Source: Leptidea sinapis (lineage: Eukaryota > Arthropoda > Insecta > Lepidoptera > Pieridae). Taken from it: 64,000 nucleotides of DNA. Made by a program: the position numbers and the translations under genes. The first letter of the stretch is position 1. Every line of letters begins with the position of its first letter. Location of the stretch: positions 10,983,001-11,047,000 of the forward strand of contig NC_066280.1 of the NCBI RefSeq assembly GCF_905404315.1, written 5' to 3'. Below the pieces are notes generated by a model, which was not told where the DNA came from, searched no databases, and saw nothing but the letters and a program-made list of their open reading frames with translations. Positions 44,300 through 55,441 of this stretch are shown in pieces.

Positions 44300-44620
44300 A
44301 AAATCGTAACTGTCGTTGACTTTTCTGTCCTAATAAACTTATCGACGGTAACTCACCTTATCCTTACGCGCAGTCTGTCAATGGGATGACGTATAGCTTA
44401 CCAGCGATAGAAGTTTGTATGGAAATTGCAATTCACGCGTCCCAATATATGGCTACTACTACTACTTATACTGACAGTAGAACGGTCGTTATATTGGGTA
44501 CGCGTGAATTGCAATTTCCATACAAACTTCTATCGCTGGTAAGCTTTACGTCGTCCAATTGACAGAAAGCGTGTACGGATAAGTTTATTGGGACAGAAAA
44601 GTCACCGATAGTTACGATTT
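44300..44620. repeat. Long palindromic (foldback) element
   Basis: 44395-44449 and 44490-44545 form inverted arms of 55 base pairs with a single one-base bulge and a 40-base loop. Weaker inverted similarity continues outward on both sides to about 44300 and 44620 (GACTTTTCTGTCCTAATAAAC against GTTTATTGGGACAGAAAAGTC). It probably belongs with the TATTGGGAACGGCCGT words at 44647 and 44762. Confidence 0.7.
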
Positions 44621-44790
44621 TAATCTCAAGTAAGAGTTAGACTGCATATTGGGAACGGCCGTAAGGCGATAAGAATGATGGGTATATTGGGACTGCTTCA
44701 GATTATTGACAGCTAATTACTGACAGTAGAATGTAGTAATTTATCTCTATCTGTAGATTGTATTTTGGGAACGGCCGTTAGTGTTTTACT

Positions 44791-45083
44791 GTAAGGAAAT
44801 ATACTTTTTATTAAACTAAAATCGCTTATAAAAATATAAACAGAAAAATGAAATGGCCTGTTCTTATTTAAATAAAATACTTTTTATAGGATTAAAACGC
44901 GTGGAATTGAAATTGTATTTTTACATTTGTTTGTAGTTAGTCCCCCTGAAAACGTGATCTTGCAAAGGTCACGCAACCTTGGGTAAAATAAATAATAATA
45001 AAAATGTATATTTTATGCAAAAACTTAAATGACTTTCTTAATGATACCACAGATAGGGAACGGTGTGTTCTCCTTTAGTCTAT
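44791..45083. other. No gene recognised
   Basis: A+T-rich, no supported feature. Confidence 0.3.
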
Positions 45084-45087
45084 TTAA

Positions 45088-45525
45088 GGCGAAGAGTAAG
45101 CAGAAAACACGCAAACATGGTGTTTTTAGACAAGTTTTGTGGTGAAAGTATAGCATTTCGAGCTATGACCACTACTTAATCCTGTTACACATATCCTTAA
45201 GTCTTATTTGTAGGTTGCTAATGCTTGCTGTTGGTTATAGTTAACACTGCTGAGCCTTTTCGAACTACCACTTTTCTTTGAAGTTAAACAAGTTTTTGGC
45301 ATGGCGTGACGCATTTTTTTAGTACTTCTCTCAGAAAAGCTATTCTTAAAGCTTGTATTTTTTTGTGTAGGTCCATTTATTCAGATTAGTAGTGAATAAC
45401 GAGGATTTTAAGCATATAAACTGTTTTCCACGCAAGAATTTTGAAAATATTGGCTTTGTTACATAGATGGCGGGCCGGCAGCCGTGAACTCATATCGCTC
45501 AAGGTCGCTGGCATTTAGTGTCGCC
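45088..45525 (+). mobile_element. piggyBac-like MITE, copy 2 (complete)
   Basis: 438 bases from GGCGAAGAG to AGTGTCGCC with TTAA on both sides (45084-45087 and 45526-45529). Similar to 24019-24418 (inverted) and 63612-64000. Non-coding. Confidence 0.7.
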
Positions 45526-45810
45526 TTAATTAATATATTTTATTGAAACGAAATAATATAAGAAGAAAGAAGCATAAATTTTCGAATTGGTAGTAGTTAT
45601 TGACGCTCAGTAAGTGATTTGAAATCGTATTTTGAATAAAACTATATCAATTTGAATTCAATATATGACCAAAACGCAACCGCGTAATCAGTTGATAACT
45701 ATGTGCAAGCAGTTTCTAGCCGCTTTATATATTTGATCTTTAATTTAAAAATATTTTTAAACTAACGCCACTTTAGTTCATTCGCCAATCCATCCTTAAT
45801 CTGCATTTCA

Positions 45811-46041
45811 TTATCGACCGTTTTCAATGACGTATCTCTAGTTACGGATATATTGCTATCACCGTTTGATAACAAGATCTTATCTATCCATAGTTATGTC
45901 CAATATAGTTATATTATTAGTTATAGTCCAATGCTATCTGTTGATAGGTTTTTGAAATGTAAGTCAGCGTAAAAGGATAGATTTGTCTACCTAAAGTAAG
46001 TTAAACTAAAGATAGATAGGTTATTGAAAACGGCTGTTAGC
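45811..46041. mobile_element. MITE-like element with inverted ends
   Basis: The left end CGACCGTTTTCAATGACGTATCT (from 45815) is an imperfect inverted repeat of the right end AGATAGGTTATTGAAAACGG (to about 46034). The interior is rich in GATA words. No target duplication was fixed. Confidence 0.5.
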
Positions 46042-46094
46042 GTTCTTATTTGCCAAACCCAAAGCAGATATAAATGTAGATAAAAAGGGAATGA

Positions 46095-46440
46095 TCTTAA
46101 ATTTTGTAACTTCCTTAATAGTTCAGTCGATCGGTTGTATTGAGATTTCTTAAAATATAACGGTTCGAATCTGTCCGAATTGTATTCAAAATCTAAGTTT
46201 GGTCAAGCCCTTTTGAATGGCGCTAACCGCGACAAAAACGGTCGAGCCGTTCAAAAGTTATAAGAAGTTTACATACACCCATACACACACCCATACATAC
46301 ATACATACAGACGTACGGACACCATCGCGGGGATAATCACGTAGGCTTCCTAGAACCTAAAAACGTTGAGATCTGATGAAAACCCGATTTTCGAAATACG
46401 GAGTAAAATCAATAACTTCCCGATTTTTGAAAATTTTCAA
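46095..46440 (+). repeat. Dispersed repeat, family B, copy 2
   Basis: The partner of 5030-5430. It contains an expanded ACATACAT/CACACCCATAC run at about 46270-46312. Confidence 0.55.
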
Positions 46441-46802
46441 GTTAAAAAAGAATTTTAACTATAAACATTATATTTTATCAAATTGAAACATTCACTATAT
46501 AAATGCGTGAAATTAATTGCACAACTTGTCGATTCTAGGACACTAAGCTAGGTTGTAAAATGTTACTTTAGTTCTAGAATATAGAACAATATATTTATCA
46601 TATAAAATAGCGAAAGTAGGCGTTATGTTTGCCACTGCACAAGCAAGTCCAGTTAAGCATACTGCATGTATAAAATTGAAAAGCTAATAAAAGTTGATAC
46701 AGTAGTCTTATAAATTTAAACTATGGAACGGGTCGGATTCGCCGCAGTCTGTGGTCTAATCCGAGGTACTAAAAATAATCATTGATTACGTTTAGTATTA
46801 AC
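46441..46802. other. No gene recognised
   Basis: No supported feature. Confidence 0.3.
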
Positions 46803-47085
46803 TTAACAGCGGAGAGATGTCCACTGCTGGACAAAGGCCTCCCCAAAGACCTTGACAAGAAGAGAACATGTTGACCAGATCATCGGTCCATCTTGTGGGG
46901 GGCCTCTAATATCATTGCGTCTTCCAATACGTTTTCGCCGTTCAAAGACTACTGCCCCAAAGGCTGTTTTTTCTTTCAGATATCGACTCTGCCCGTCCCA
47001 TCATCTCCCTCTCCATTGCCTTTCTGAGCGAACATGAGCTTTCCCATACAGTTATGGTAGTTGTTGCCATAAGGAACGCAGGTGC
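46803..47085 (-). pseudogene. RTE-like LINE ORF C-terminal fragment
   Basis: Minus-strand text includes ERRKRIGRRNDIRGPPQDGP, MIWST and FGEAFVQQWTSL. This is the ending typical of RTE-type proteins (GRPP-x-RW-x-DD ... LGEAYVQQWT). Short and dead. A 61-codon plus-strand frame over it is a shadow. Confidence 0.55.
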
Positions 47086-47109
47086 GTTCCGTACCTTCGT
47101 CTTGAGATA

Positions 47110-47640
47110 TTTACGAATACGTGTGTTTAGAACTGGCCAGTTAGAAAGCGAAATCTTTTTTGAATTTCAATTTTAGAACTCTTTGGTAATGTTGTATATT
47201 GCATTCATTTGTCAAATTCAAAGTTTTTATTTGCATAAACATGTTAGATTGATGTTACATAAATATTATTAAGTACATGTATGCCACATTTATGACGTGC
47301 GAATTTTATAAAATACATTTCTAAATCATTAGTTACAATAATATAAATTTAACAAAAGATTAGTAGCAGTATTATATAGTATATAGCCAAGTTTTTAGTT
47401 GAAAATATTCATCTAATGAATATAAGCAGTTTTTAATAAGGTATATTTTCAATTTAGATGAGAAGTTCCTATTTGACGATACCTCTGTTATTATTTTTGG
47501 GATGTGATTATAGATTTTTATGCACATACATTAACAGTTTCTCTGAAATAATGTAGTTTTACAGCAAGGTACTTGTAGTTTGGGGGAGTCCCTGGTTGGG
47601 AAAAGAGAAGTGTTTTCATGTTTACTGAATTCGCGAATTT
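47110..47640. other. No gene recognised
   Basis: A+T-rich, no supported feature. Confidence 0.3.
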
Positions 47641-47654
47641 TTTTTCGAACAAAC

Positions 47655-47940
47655 ATACTTGTCATTTGTTTTTGTGAATTGGCGGCAAATCTAAAACTCT
47701 TGTTACACATGAAAATAACCTAACGCAAGAAAATTGTCGGTCAATGATTTATTATGACTTTCGTTGTGGGCTTACTCAACAACAAAGCTATGATAGGCTG
47801 CGATTAGCATTTCTTAATGAAGCCCCATCTCGTGCCACTATTTACAATGGGTTTAACGAGTTTAATCGTGGACGTAGCAATCTCAATGATGATCCGCGTG
47901 AGGGACGTCCTTTAACAGCGACTATTGATGATAACTAATG
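47655..47940 (+). pseudogene. Mariner transposase N-terminal fragment
   Basis: A plus-strand frame encodes SMIYYDFRCGLTQQQSYDRL, FLNEAPSRATIYNGFNEFNR and GRSNLNDDPREGRPLTAT, the helix-turn-helix and GRP linker of a mariner transposase. It ends at TAA 47936-47938; the catalytic part is absent. Confidence 0.65.
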
Positions 47941-48546
47941 TTTGATAACTAGCCGGTATCAGCCTAGGTAGGGTTGTTACTACATACATACTTATAGGTG
48001 AGATGTGCTTGAGTCACACGCGAGACGCGAACGCGGGGCCGTGGCAGGAGGACACCGATTCCAAAAATAGCAATAATCGCAACTAGAATTAGATTAATTA
48101 ATTAGTTTGTACAAAAATACTCACTTATTTTTATACTTTTTAGTGCATTATAATATTTATTGTTTTGGAATACTGCTTTTGAAGTCGGTTGTTTTTTTGT
48201 CAAAACTTGTAGGTACTCGTTCTTAGCACATCTTAAGGAAAATAGATGGAGGTATTAATTGTATTACTGTGAGCATGTTCGCTACTTGTTTAGATGCATT
48301 AGTTGTGTCTAACGAACTTCCGTGTTTCGGTATTATCAGATCGGATTAATTTGGGTTTGGATTTTCGAGGGGTTACAGTATCAGAACCGACATCAAACCT
48401 GTTAATTTTACTTCTAAATCCTTTAAGTCCAGGATAACTGTGGAAGTTGCGAAACTGTTGTGCGCGAGATTTTATTTCTGGACTTTTCTAAAGCCGTGGA
48501 AGATTTTAATGTTGTTTTTTCACTATTGAACACGCTAACGAACCAA
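47941..48546. other. No gene recognised
   Basis: No supported feature. Confidence 0.3.
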
Positions 48547-48582
48547 ATTCAAATATTTTATTCAAAATAGGATTTAAAATCA
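48547..48582 (-). mobile_element. LINE family C terminal scrap
   Basis: TTCAAATATTTTATTCAAAATAGG and following bases match 27590-27620. It directly precedes the Helitron-like block. Confidence 0.4.
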
Positions 48583-48599
48583 CTAGAATATATATATAA

Positions 48600-48916
48600 C
48601 AAGCTGATACCCATGACGTCGCGACGTATTACATTACTTTAATTATTATTATGGCGTTATACATTGTTTTATATTAATATTTGTAACCCCTAAAATTTTT
48701 GTGCCGTAGTTATACTTTATTACTGACACTTATCGTATTATTTTTTATAATTCACATTAAAGCTTTATAAATTATAGCTATGTGTTATTCTGATGATTAA
48801 GCTATATTATTGTAAAGTTCCATTAAAATCCATTCAGTAGTTTTTGAGTTAAAGAGCAACAAACATACATCTATATATTCTTTCAAACTTTTGCATCTAT
48901 AATATTAGTAGGATGA
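48600..48916 (-). mobile_element. Helitron-like element, minus strand
   Basis: The 5' end on the minus strand is TCATCCTACTAATATTATAG (48916). The 3' end is mutated (CTTG in place of CTAG, at 48603-48600), after GACGTCATGGGTATCAG. It lies beside the family C LINE word at 48547-48582. Confidence 0.5.
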
Positions 48917-49616
48917 TTACGATATCATCGGAATATAAAACAAGTGATTAGTTCTTTAACGCCGGCTACGCTCCCGTAATTCCTCTAGTGTTGCAAGAGA
49001 TTATGAGCGCTGGTCACCATTTCATTTAGGTACGCTTCAGTTGCCGTACGCTAAGTTTATCATCATGTTTCGTAATAAAAGGTTGGGAAGAGTGGTTTTT
49101 AGCTGTAATTTTTAATTCTTAGGTTACACGTTTGGATAAGTGTTGGATTTGCTATACAAGCTGAAGCCTAAAAATTAAATCCAAAGTCTAAAATGTTTAT
49201 AGCATCGAGGTGCTTGCTTTATACATACTGTAGTTCTGAGTAGCGAGAATTATATTAAAATTAAAATTTTAAGAATAATTTTATGCACCAGACTCCATTA
49301 ACAAACTTCCTGCAATCCATTCGCTAAATATTGACGAAATTATTACAAATGAAACTTATTAAATAGAGTTTTTGCTAGCTCTTGGTAAACAATGAGAATT
49401 GAGCAATGCTTTTCTAGCAAATAGTTTGTAGAACATTCTAAAAGCATTCGACATTCGATATAAGCCTTCGAGATGCTGAGTGCAAGCGTTTTATTTCGCG
49501 TCTACTTGCATTTCTCGCTTAGCCGTTGACAAACGTCAATTTACTTTCACTACGCAAAATGCTTGGGCTATCTGGAAGTAAAATATGTGTAACACGCGGT
49601 TTGCTGGCAGTTTTAA

Positions 49617-50085
49617 AGGCATAAAAGGCATTTATTTTCTCAAAATTTATTCCTTTAGAATTATTTTTGATGTTATTTCTAATAACTACTAGATACTACT
49701 ACCGCTTCGGAAACAAATGGCGCTCTGAGAGGGAAAAAGCGGCGCAAGAAACTCTCCCAGCATTCTTTTTTTGCGCTCTTTTCAATAAAAATATACAATA
49801 TTGTACAATCATTTCTATCGCTATAAAATAATCACAATCTAGTCCCAGGCTGTCCGATCATTTAGATATTCAGCAGTGGAGTAATAGGATTTACGACAGA
49901 ACCATTTTTTTATAAAACATTTAAATTTATTTATAGATAATGCCTGAACAGTGGCTGGGACTTTATTATAGAAGTGTATACATTTACCCTTAAAGCTATT
50001 ATGTATCTTATGAAGCCTACTAGAATTAGTTACAAGCAATCCCTTATTTCTAGTGTTATAATAATGAAAATCACTATTAAATCTT
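49617..50085 (-). pseudogene. LINE ORF2 C-terminal remnant (family Y), duplicated
   Basis: Minus-strand 50039-49839 encodes LVTNSSRLHKIHNSFKGKCI, HFYNKVPATVQALSIN and a C-terminal FIKKWFCRKSYYSTAEYLND before a stop. The 3' UTR runs to 49617. The partner copy 59947-59699 is open slightly further (FHYYNTRNKG). Confidence 0.65.
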
Positions 50086-50089
50086 GTAT

Positions 50090-50560
50090 GTCTTATTCAA
50101 CTCTCAGGTTATGGCTTCATCTACAGAATCTCCGTTATATTTGATAACTTGCTCAACCCCAATATTTGAATATTAGGTAATTAACGATGTCGCTCTTTCA
50201 AATCTAAGCAATTTTTTATTTTTTAAATTAATCCCAGGAGTGAGGGTTATCACTTTGAAAAATAACTAATTGTTTGCCTTTATCTTATTTTTGTCGTATC
50301 TTCGTAACCATATAACAGACTACAATAGGCACATTTAAATCTCTAATTAATATAATTTGTAACGTTAAAGAAAGATGCGCTCAGGGCTCTAACTAACTAA
50401 GACAACTCTCCGTATAGATATATTGTTTGTATAAATTAGTTGATAAGAGCCCGAGAGGTGCGGGTTTGAATCCCGCATTGTCCATTCATTTTGCTACAAA
50501 TTGTATAATTATTCCTAAAAATGAGGGATATCACCTGAAAAAAATTACACAATGTTTCTC
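50090..50560. mobile_element. Two-headed SINE, left head deleted
   Basis: Body words (CAACTCTCAGGTTATGGC, GATAACTTGCTCAACCCC) then a sense head (GTGCGGGTTTGAATCCCGCA, about 50458) and tail. In the partner copy (about 59990-60600) an antisense tRNA-like head precedes this. Here ~175 bases carrying it are missing. Confidence 0.6.
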
Positions 50561-50609
50561 AATATTCTCATAGTTATACAATAATAAGGTACTCCATTAC
50601 AAAACTGTA

Positions 50610-50928
50610 ACGTAACGTTTTCTCACTTAATCTCTGGTACTACTGGTCCGATTTGAATGATTCTTTCAGTGTTGGGTAGTCCATTTATCGAGGAAGGCAA
50701 GGAGTGAAGGCTATGTATTTTTTTCAAAATTAGGGATCCGTAATAAAATTGCTATATTGTAACACAAGGTGAAAAAATCGAAAACCTATTTTTGCGTGCG
50801 CTGCAAAAACTATTGACAATAGAACAAAATGATGTACAGGCTATAATATAGGCAATATTTTATTACTTATAAAACTATCGCGTGAATTATACTTTATATG
50901 GCAAAACAACGTTTGCCGGGTCAGCTAG
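50610..50928 (+). mobile_element. Helitron 3' part, copy 1
   Basis: A textbook 3' end: hairpin GGCAAA-ACAACG-TTTGCC (50900-50917), then GGGTCAG and CTAG at 50925-50928 before T. The 5' end is lost. Confidence 0.7.
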
Positions 50929-51059
50929 TTTAAGTATAAAGTAAATCTCAAAGGTTTTTATTTATGTAGATCAAAACTTCACATTTATGAATGCCAGTGT
51001 TTTAAGGGTTTTAGCGAAAGGATGAGCTTTAATGAGAATAATCTTGTTGTCAAACTTTT

Positions 51060-51345
51060 TCAATTTTTTTATGACATTAAGTGACGAGGTGAACAGGACG
51101 TTCTACGCATTACAATTCAGTGCCGCTCAGGATTCTTGAAAAACCCAAAAATTCTGCAATTGCGCTCGTCACCTTGAAATAAGATGTTAAGTCTCATTTG
51201 CCCAGTAATTTCACTAGCAACGTCGCCCTTCAGACTGAAACACAGTAATGTTTACACATTACTGCTACACGGCCGAAATAGGCGCCGTTGTGGTACCCAA
51301 AATCTAGCCGGCTTCCTGAGCATAGGAGCCTTCCACTGGTGAAAA
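51060..51345 (+). repeat. Family A repeat, copy 1 of duplicated pair
   Basis: A plus-strand family A copy, slightly shortened after AATTCTG. Confidence 0.6.
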
Positions 51346-51396
51346 CAATGTTGAAACAGCACAGAAATGATGGGATTTTCAGGTGAATTGTGACGG

Positions 51397-51684
51397 TCAT
51401 GAAAAGTGGATTTTACTACAATAATGACTGACTACAGGTCCAGCAGCAAAGCGAAGCTTACCCATAGAAAAGTGATAGTTACTCTTTAATGATGACTTCA
51501 TGATGTTATTCACTACAGCTTCGGAAATCAAGGGTGAAACTTGTATTGAGATATCTCCGAGTAACCAACCGGTCACTATTCTTGTTGCCCCGTGATAACG
51601 CATAATCTCAGAAACCAATTCAACACTTAAGGGTCTAATTAAGAACCTTCTGGTATCTTCTGTACTCGCCAGACCTACAGCCAA
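51397..51684 (-). other. Unrecognised 95-codon open frame
   Basis: An open frame preserved in both duplicated copies (partner 61721-61434), containing STEDTRRFLIRPLSVELVSE and RYHGATRIVTGWLLGDISI. The two copies differ by two amino-acid changes (I/L and C/R) and at least one silent change. An upstream frame (GQLPILPDEIALPL) is broken by a stop. It may be a decayed coding exon of unknown origin. No family is recognised. Confidence 0.3.
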
Positions 51685-52111
51685 ACGAATATGGTTTTTT
51701 CCGTCATACCATCACAACGGCAAGGCAATTTCATCAGGCAAAATGGGAAGTTGGCCAGATATATGAAAGAATTACCCTTACAAGCTACAAGAACTACATG
51801 AAAGAAAGTCTGTTCAATAAAATGACAAATGTAATTTACAACATAACGCCTTTTTAATAACACTCTCCATTATAACAAGAAACTAAGTGAATTAATTATA
51901 GCTAGTAGCATCCTGTGCTACTACAGATTGCTTTAATTAAAACTTCAGTCCTGCACTCTGTTATAACAACGGAATTACAGCAATTCATTAGATATTTACA
52001 TTTACCATAACTATAGCAACAGGCGGTAAAATTTACGAGCGCCCGAAACGGCATCGCGTATTGCTGTATTTTGTTTAGAAGTTTATAATAATTTGTATTA
52101 TTGTTATTGTA

Positions 52112-52440
52112 ATGTACTCAGGATGCTGTGCAGTAATTGATGTATTTCTTTATAATATAATAATTAATCCATTTGATCTAACTATACCAGCTGCTTTAGA
52201 GCCAAATGTTATTACCCGCCGTGATGGAAAACATCCTAATGCATTGACCCTGGGTGGCTTGGGCACGGAGAAAGACGCTGGTGTGGTTCCTTATCATGTC
52301 AAAGTTACTTCTTTGGTGCTGGGGCTGCTGCTTCATCTGCCGAAGACAGCAAATGTCGCAAATATATTGGTCTCAGTGAGTCATACATCTTTGTGCCGTT
52401 TGGTGTCGAGACGAGAGAGAGGTTAGTCTTAGATAGCTTG
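52112..52440 (+). pseudogene. Frameshifted C-terminal domain of a LINE-type protein, copy 1
   Basis: One frame reads DLTIPAALEPNVITRRDGKH. After frame changes another reads GAGAAASSAEDSKCRKYIG and then LSESYIFVPFGVET. The RRDGK...L...LVW...EDSKCRKY...YIFVPFGVET order resembles a C-terminal nuclease-like domain seen on some arthropod retroelement proteins (from memory of that text, not checked). Dead. Confidence 0.4.
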
Positions 52441-53550
52441 GTGATGCCAACCCCCTTTCTCATGGTCCGCTAACTTTAAACAGCCGCTAAGGAGTGTTTT
52501 TTCTCATTCTGACTTAGGTAAATAGAAGAATACAGAGTGAGAATTAGCAATGCTTCCAGTTAGCAGACTATTATGAATTAGGGGGTAAGTATATCGCAGA
52601 GTAACTAACGCCTTTAACACAGCGTTTATCTACGAGTGTCACAATTCTTTGGAACGTGTTGCCAGGCGGGGCTTAGGTCGCTGACCCCATGCCACTCTTG
52701 CCACTGTCCTTCAACCAAATAGGTGCAAGGATACGCTCTCTTACCAACATCTTCTCTCTCCATCAAAGTCAAACTCATGCAATCCTGTACAGGAGTGGCT
52801 GACCACTGGGATATATCTTCAAAAGTACAAAGTCCCTCCGAAAACTCTTCGATTATCCCAGAAAGGGGTAGCCGGCCTTATCCACAAAATGAACCCAATA
52901 AAGGAGTCAAATTACCATACATAGTTGCATCGTTATAGAAAAACCTGTCTTATTTTATTTAACTTAAAGAAAATATATCTATAAAATAATGTACCTAGTA
53001 TATGACTGTATATAGGTAGTTTTCATACTGATGTGCACACAGCATTCCGTGGAAACAGGTTATCCTCCAGTCCCACTAATTTGTTGAATGCATTGTTAGT
53101 TGTGGGTTAGGACCTGGAGGTTTGCCAACAAAATATGAAATATAACAGCACCCAGAAGCCATTCGGTCGTTCGGGATTAATCAAATTTAATAACATCCAT
53201 TTAAATGCATAATTTGCAATATACCTACATTAATATAATGGTTATTATCGTAAACAATTACGTGAGGATATTTATGTTGATGGAAAACTTTGGAAGAGGC
53301 CTTTACCAGAGAGGAGTTCCAAAAAATAATACAACCTTCCTACTAAAAATCGAAAGGCGATAATTTTTAATTTTAATCATCATCATTATGTAAACACATT
53401 TTTGTTGATTATTATAAAGTTAATAAAATGTTTATCCTATTGTATTAGTTTAAAGTGTGGAAATAAAAGGTATAGGCCTTTACCAGCGAGTAGTTCCAAT
53501 AGAATAATACAACCTACCTACTAAAAATCTAAATGCTATAATTTTTTTGA
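52441..53550. other. Remainder of duplicated unit, no gene
   Basis: SVTILWNVLPGG-like plus-strand text near 52640-52670 hints at a LINE tail. Otherwise nothing is recognised. Copy 1 has about 35 extra bases near 52555-52600 relative to copy 2. Confidence 0.35.
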
Positions 53551-53590
53551 GTGAAGTCAAGCGAAGCTGAGCGGAGCTCCCACCGGGTGA

Positions 53591-55441
53591 CTCCAATTGA
53601 TCGTAAGGAGCCGCGCTTCATCCAAGTCGCGAGCCGAGCGACCTCGCTCGATATCATACTCGCGACCGAAAACGCCGATCGCTGCACATGCCACCACGAC
53701 CACTGAAGTTGGCCTGCCCTGGGTCGACAACAGTCCAGCCACTTGCGAGCGCCCAGAGGAGGAGTCCCCGCATACATCAGCGAACAACAGTATGGTGTTA
53801 TTAGCTTCCTTACTCACCTCTGGAAATCTGACGACACCTCTGTACGAATACCTCAAGCTGTCTGGGCCTGTGCTCGAGTTCTTCGAATACCAGCAGAGTA
53901 TTGGCCAACCGCTGACCATGCAGGAATGCACGAAAATACTGCATTCGCAAGGCCCAAGAATGCCTATTGCGCCTGAGCCCGCGACCAGAGCGTCACGCCG
54001 GCCACGCCCCTAACCGAGCCCGGAGGCAGTGGAATCGAGTAAGAGGCATTGTGTAATACCTCCTCCGATTGCGATCCTATCCGAGAGCCAGCAGCAGGGG
54101 TACGCCGCAACACCAAGGGCACAGAGATACCCCTGCACATTCCGCAGCCAACGTAGCATCGACGTAGAAGCTACGGCTACGCTTACGCCTGCTGTCCCGG
54201 TGACATACGCTGCCGTCGTCACCACACCGCCGGCGTCTTCAAGTGCGGTGAGCCCACAGCAACCGTCGACAGCCGGGTCAACAGATACCACCACATTGAC
54301 CACCGCCGCGCCATCCAGAAAAGTGCCTCAGCCGGCAAAAAGATTCCCGCCGCTCATTTGTGAGATCCTCCCAAACTGGGTGCACCACTTCCGTGCACTG
54401 AAAGAAAAGTTGGGAAGGGCTCCTAACGCCCGCCCCTTTGGGGAAGGGTACAGATTCACCCCGGCAGATGAAAATGAATACAGAACCATCCAGAGATACC
54501 TAAGCGAACTGGAGAAAAGTAGTAGGATCTCTTGGTTCAGCTATTCGCTGCCGGCGGAGAAAAGCGCGAAGTTCGCAATACGAGGGCTACCTGCGACAAC
54601 TGAGCCCAATGAAATTGAAGAGGAGTTACGCGGGCTCGGCTTCGAGCCCGAATATGTGAGGAAGATACGGGCCAGACAAGGGCGTCCGGGCTGTATATTC
54701 TTCGCAATAATGAAGAGGACGCCCAATCTTACGCCCGGCATATTTGAGATTAACGAGCTACTGTGTATGCCTGGTGTAAAATTCGAAACCTGGAGATCAA
54801 AGAGGGGGCCGGCACAATGCCACAGGTGCCAGCAGTTCCGTCATTCATCGCATGGGTGTCACAGACCACTGGCCTGCGTGCGTTGCGGTGGGGAACACAC
54901 AGCGAAGGACTGCCCCCGCTTACTCTCGGAACCCGCAACCTGTGCAAATTGCGGGGGTCCTCACCCCGCAAACAACTCTCGATGCCCTGTTTTCAAGGAA
55001 GAATTAAGAAATAAGAAAGCAGGGCCAATCGCCAAGACTGGCAAAAAGGCCAAGCACCCCCAGCCAGCCCGGGAGCCAGCTCCAGCGGTGGAGCAGCCTA
55101 AGGAGGCAACAAGCCTTATGGCCCCGGCAAACGAGGCGATACCCAGGCGCCAAGCACCACCCACGGTTGCTGGGGCCAATAAGAATAAGAAAAAGAAGAA
55201 GAAGGCCAAAAAGAAGGAAAAGAGGAGCCTAAATGAGAAACTGGCAAATGAAGAGGCCAGCTTCGGGACAAGGCCTCAAACTACGGCCACAAAGAAGCCA
55301 ATGAAGGGCAAGAAAGACCTAATGATCAAGGCCGCTATGGAGATCTTCCAAACGGTCATTCTTGCCCTTCAAAAGGAAGATGATGTGGCTTCAGTCATCC
55401 TCAGCGGGATGAACAAACTAATGGATATAATAACCGCATAA
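53591..55441 (+). pseudogene. LINE-J ORF1: zinc-knuckle protein with one in-frame stop
   Basis: One frame is open from 53591 to 54010, meets TAA at 54011-54013, and is open again to TAA at 55439-55441. No ATG stands near the start; the first in-frame ATG is at about 53791. The C-terminal half is well preserved. It has a PRE_C2HC-like region (FAIRGLPATTEPNEIEEELR, GIFEINELLCMPGVKFETWR). Three knuckles follow, near 54818-55000: CHRCQQFRHSSHGC, CVRCGGEHTAKDC and CANCGGPHPANNSRC. A very lysine-rich stretch (NKNKKKKKKAKKK) comes next. Such proteins coat the LINE RNA and assist priming. If the stop is real, the element lacks a full ORF1. Confidence 0.75.

Larger units (their letters stand above)
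49187..53600. repeat. Segmental duplication, copy 1 (~4.4 kb)
   Basis: Nearly identical in direct orientation to 59052-63600, with scattered substitutions and a few indels. It begins at TCTAAAATGTTTA and ends at GGTGACTCCAATTGAT, inside or at the 5' end of the Jockey LINE. Contents in order: family Y LINE end, two-headed SINE remnant, Helitron, family A repeat, an unrecognised minus-strand frame, and LINE C-terminal text. Nothing in it is a clear host gene. Confidence 0.9.
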
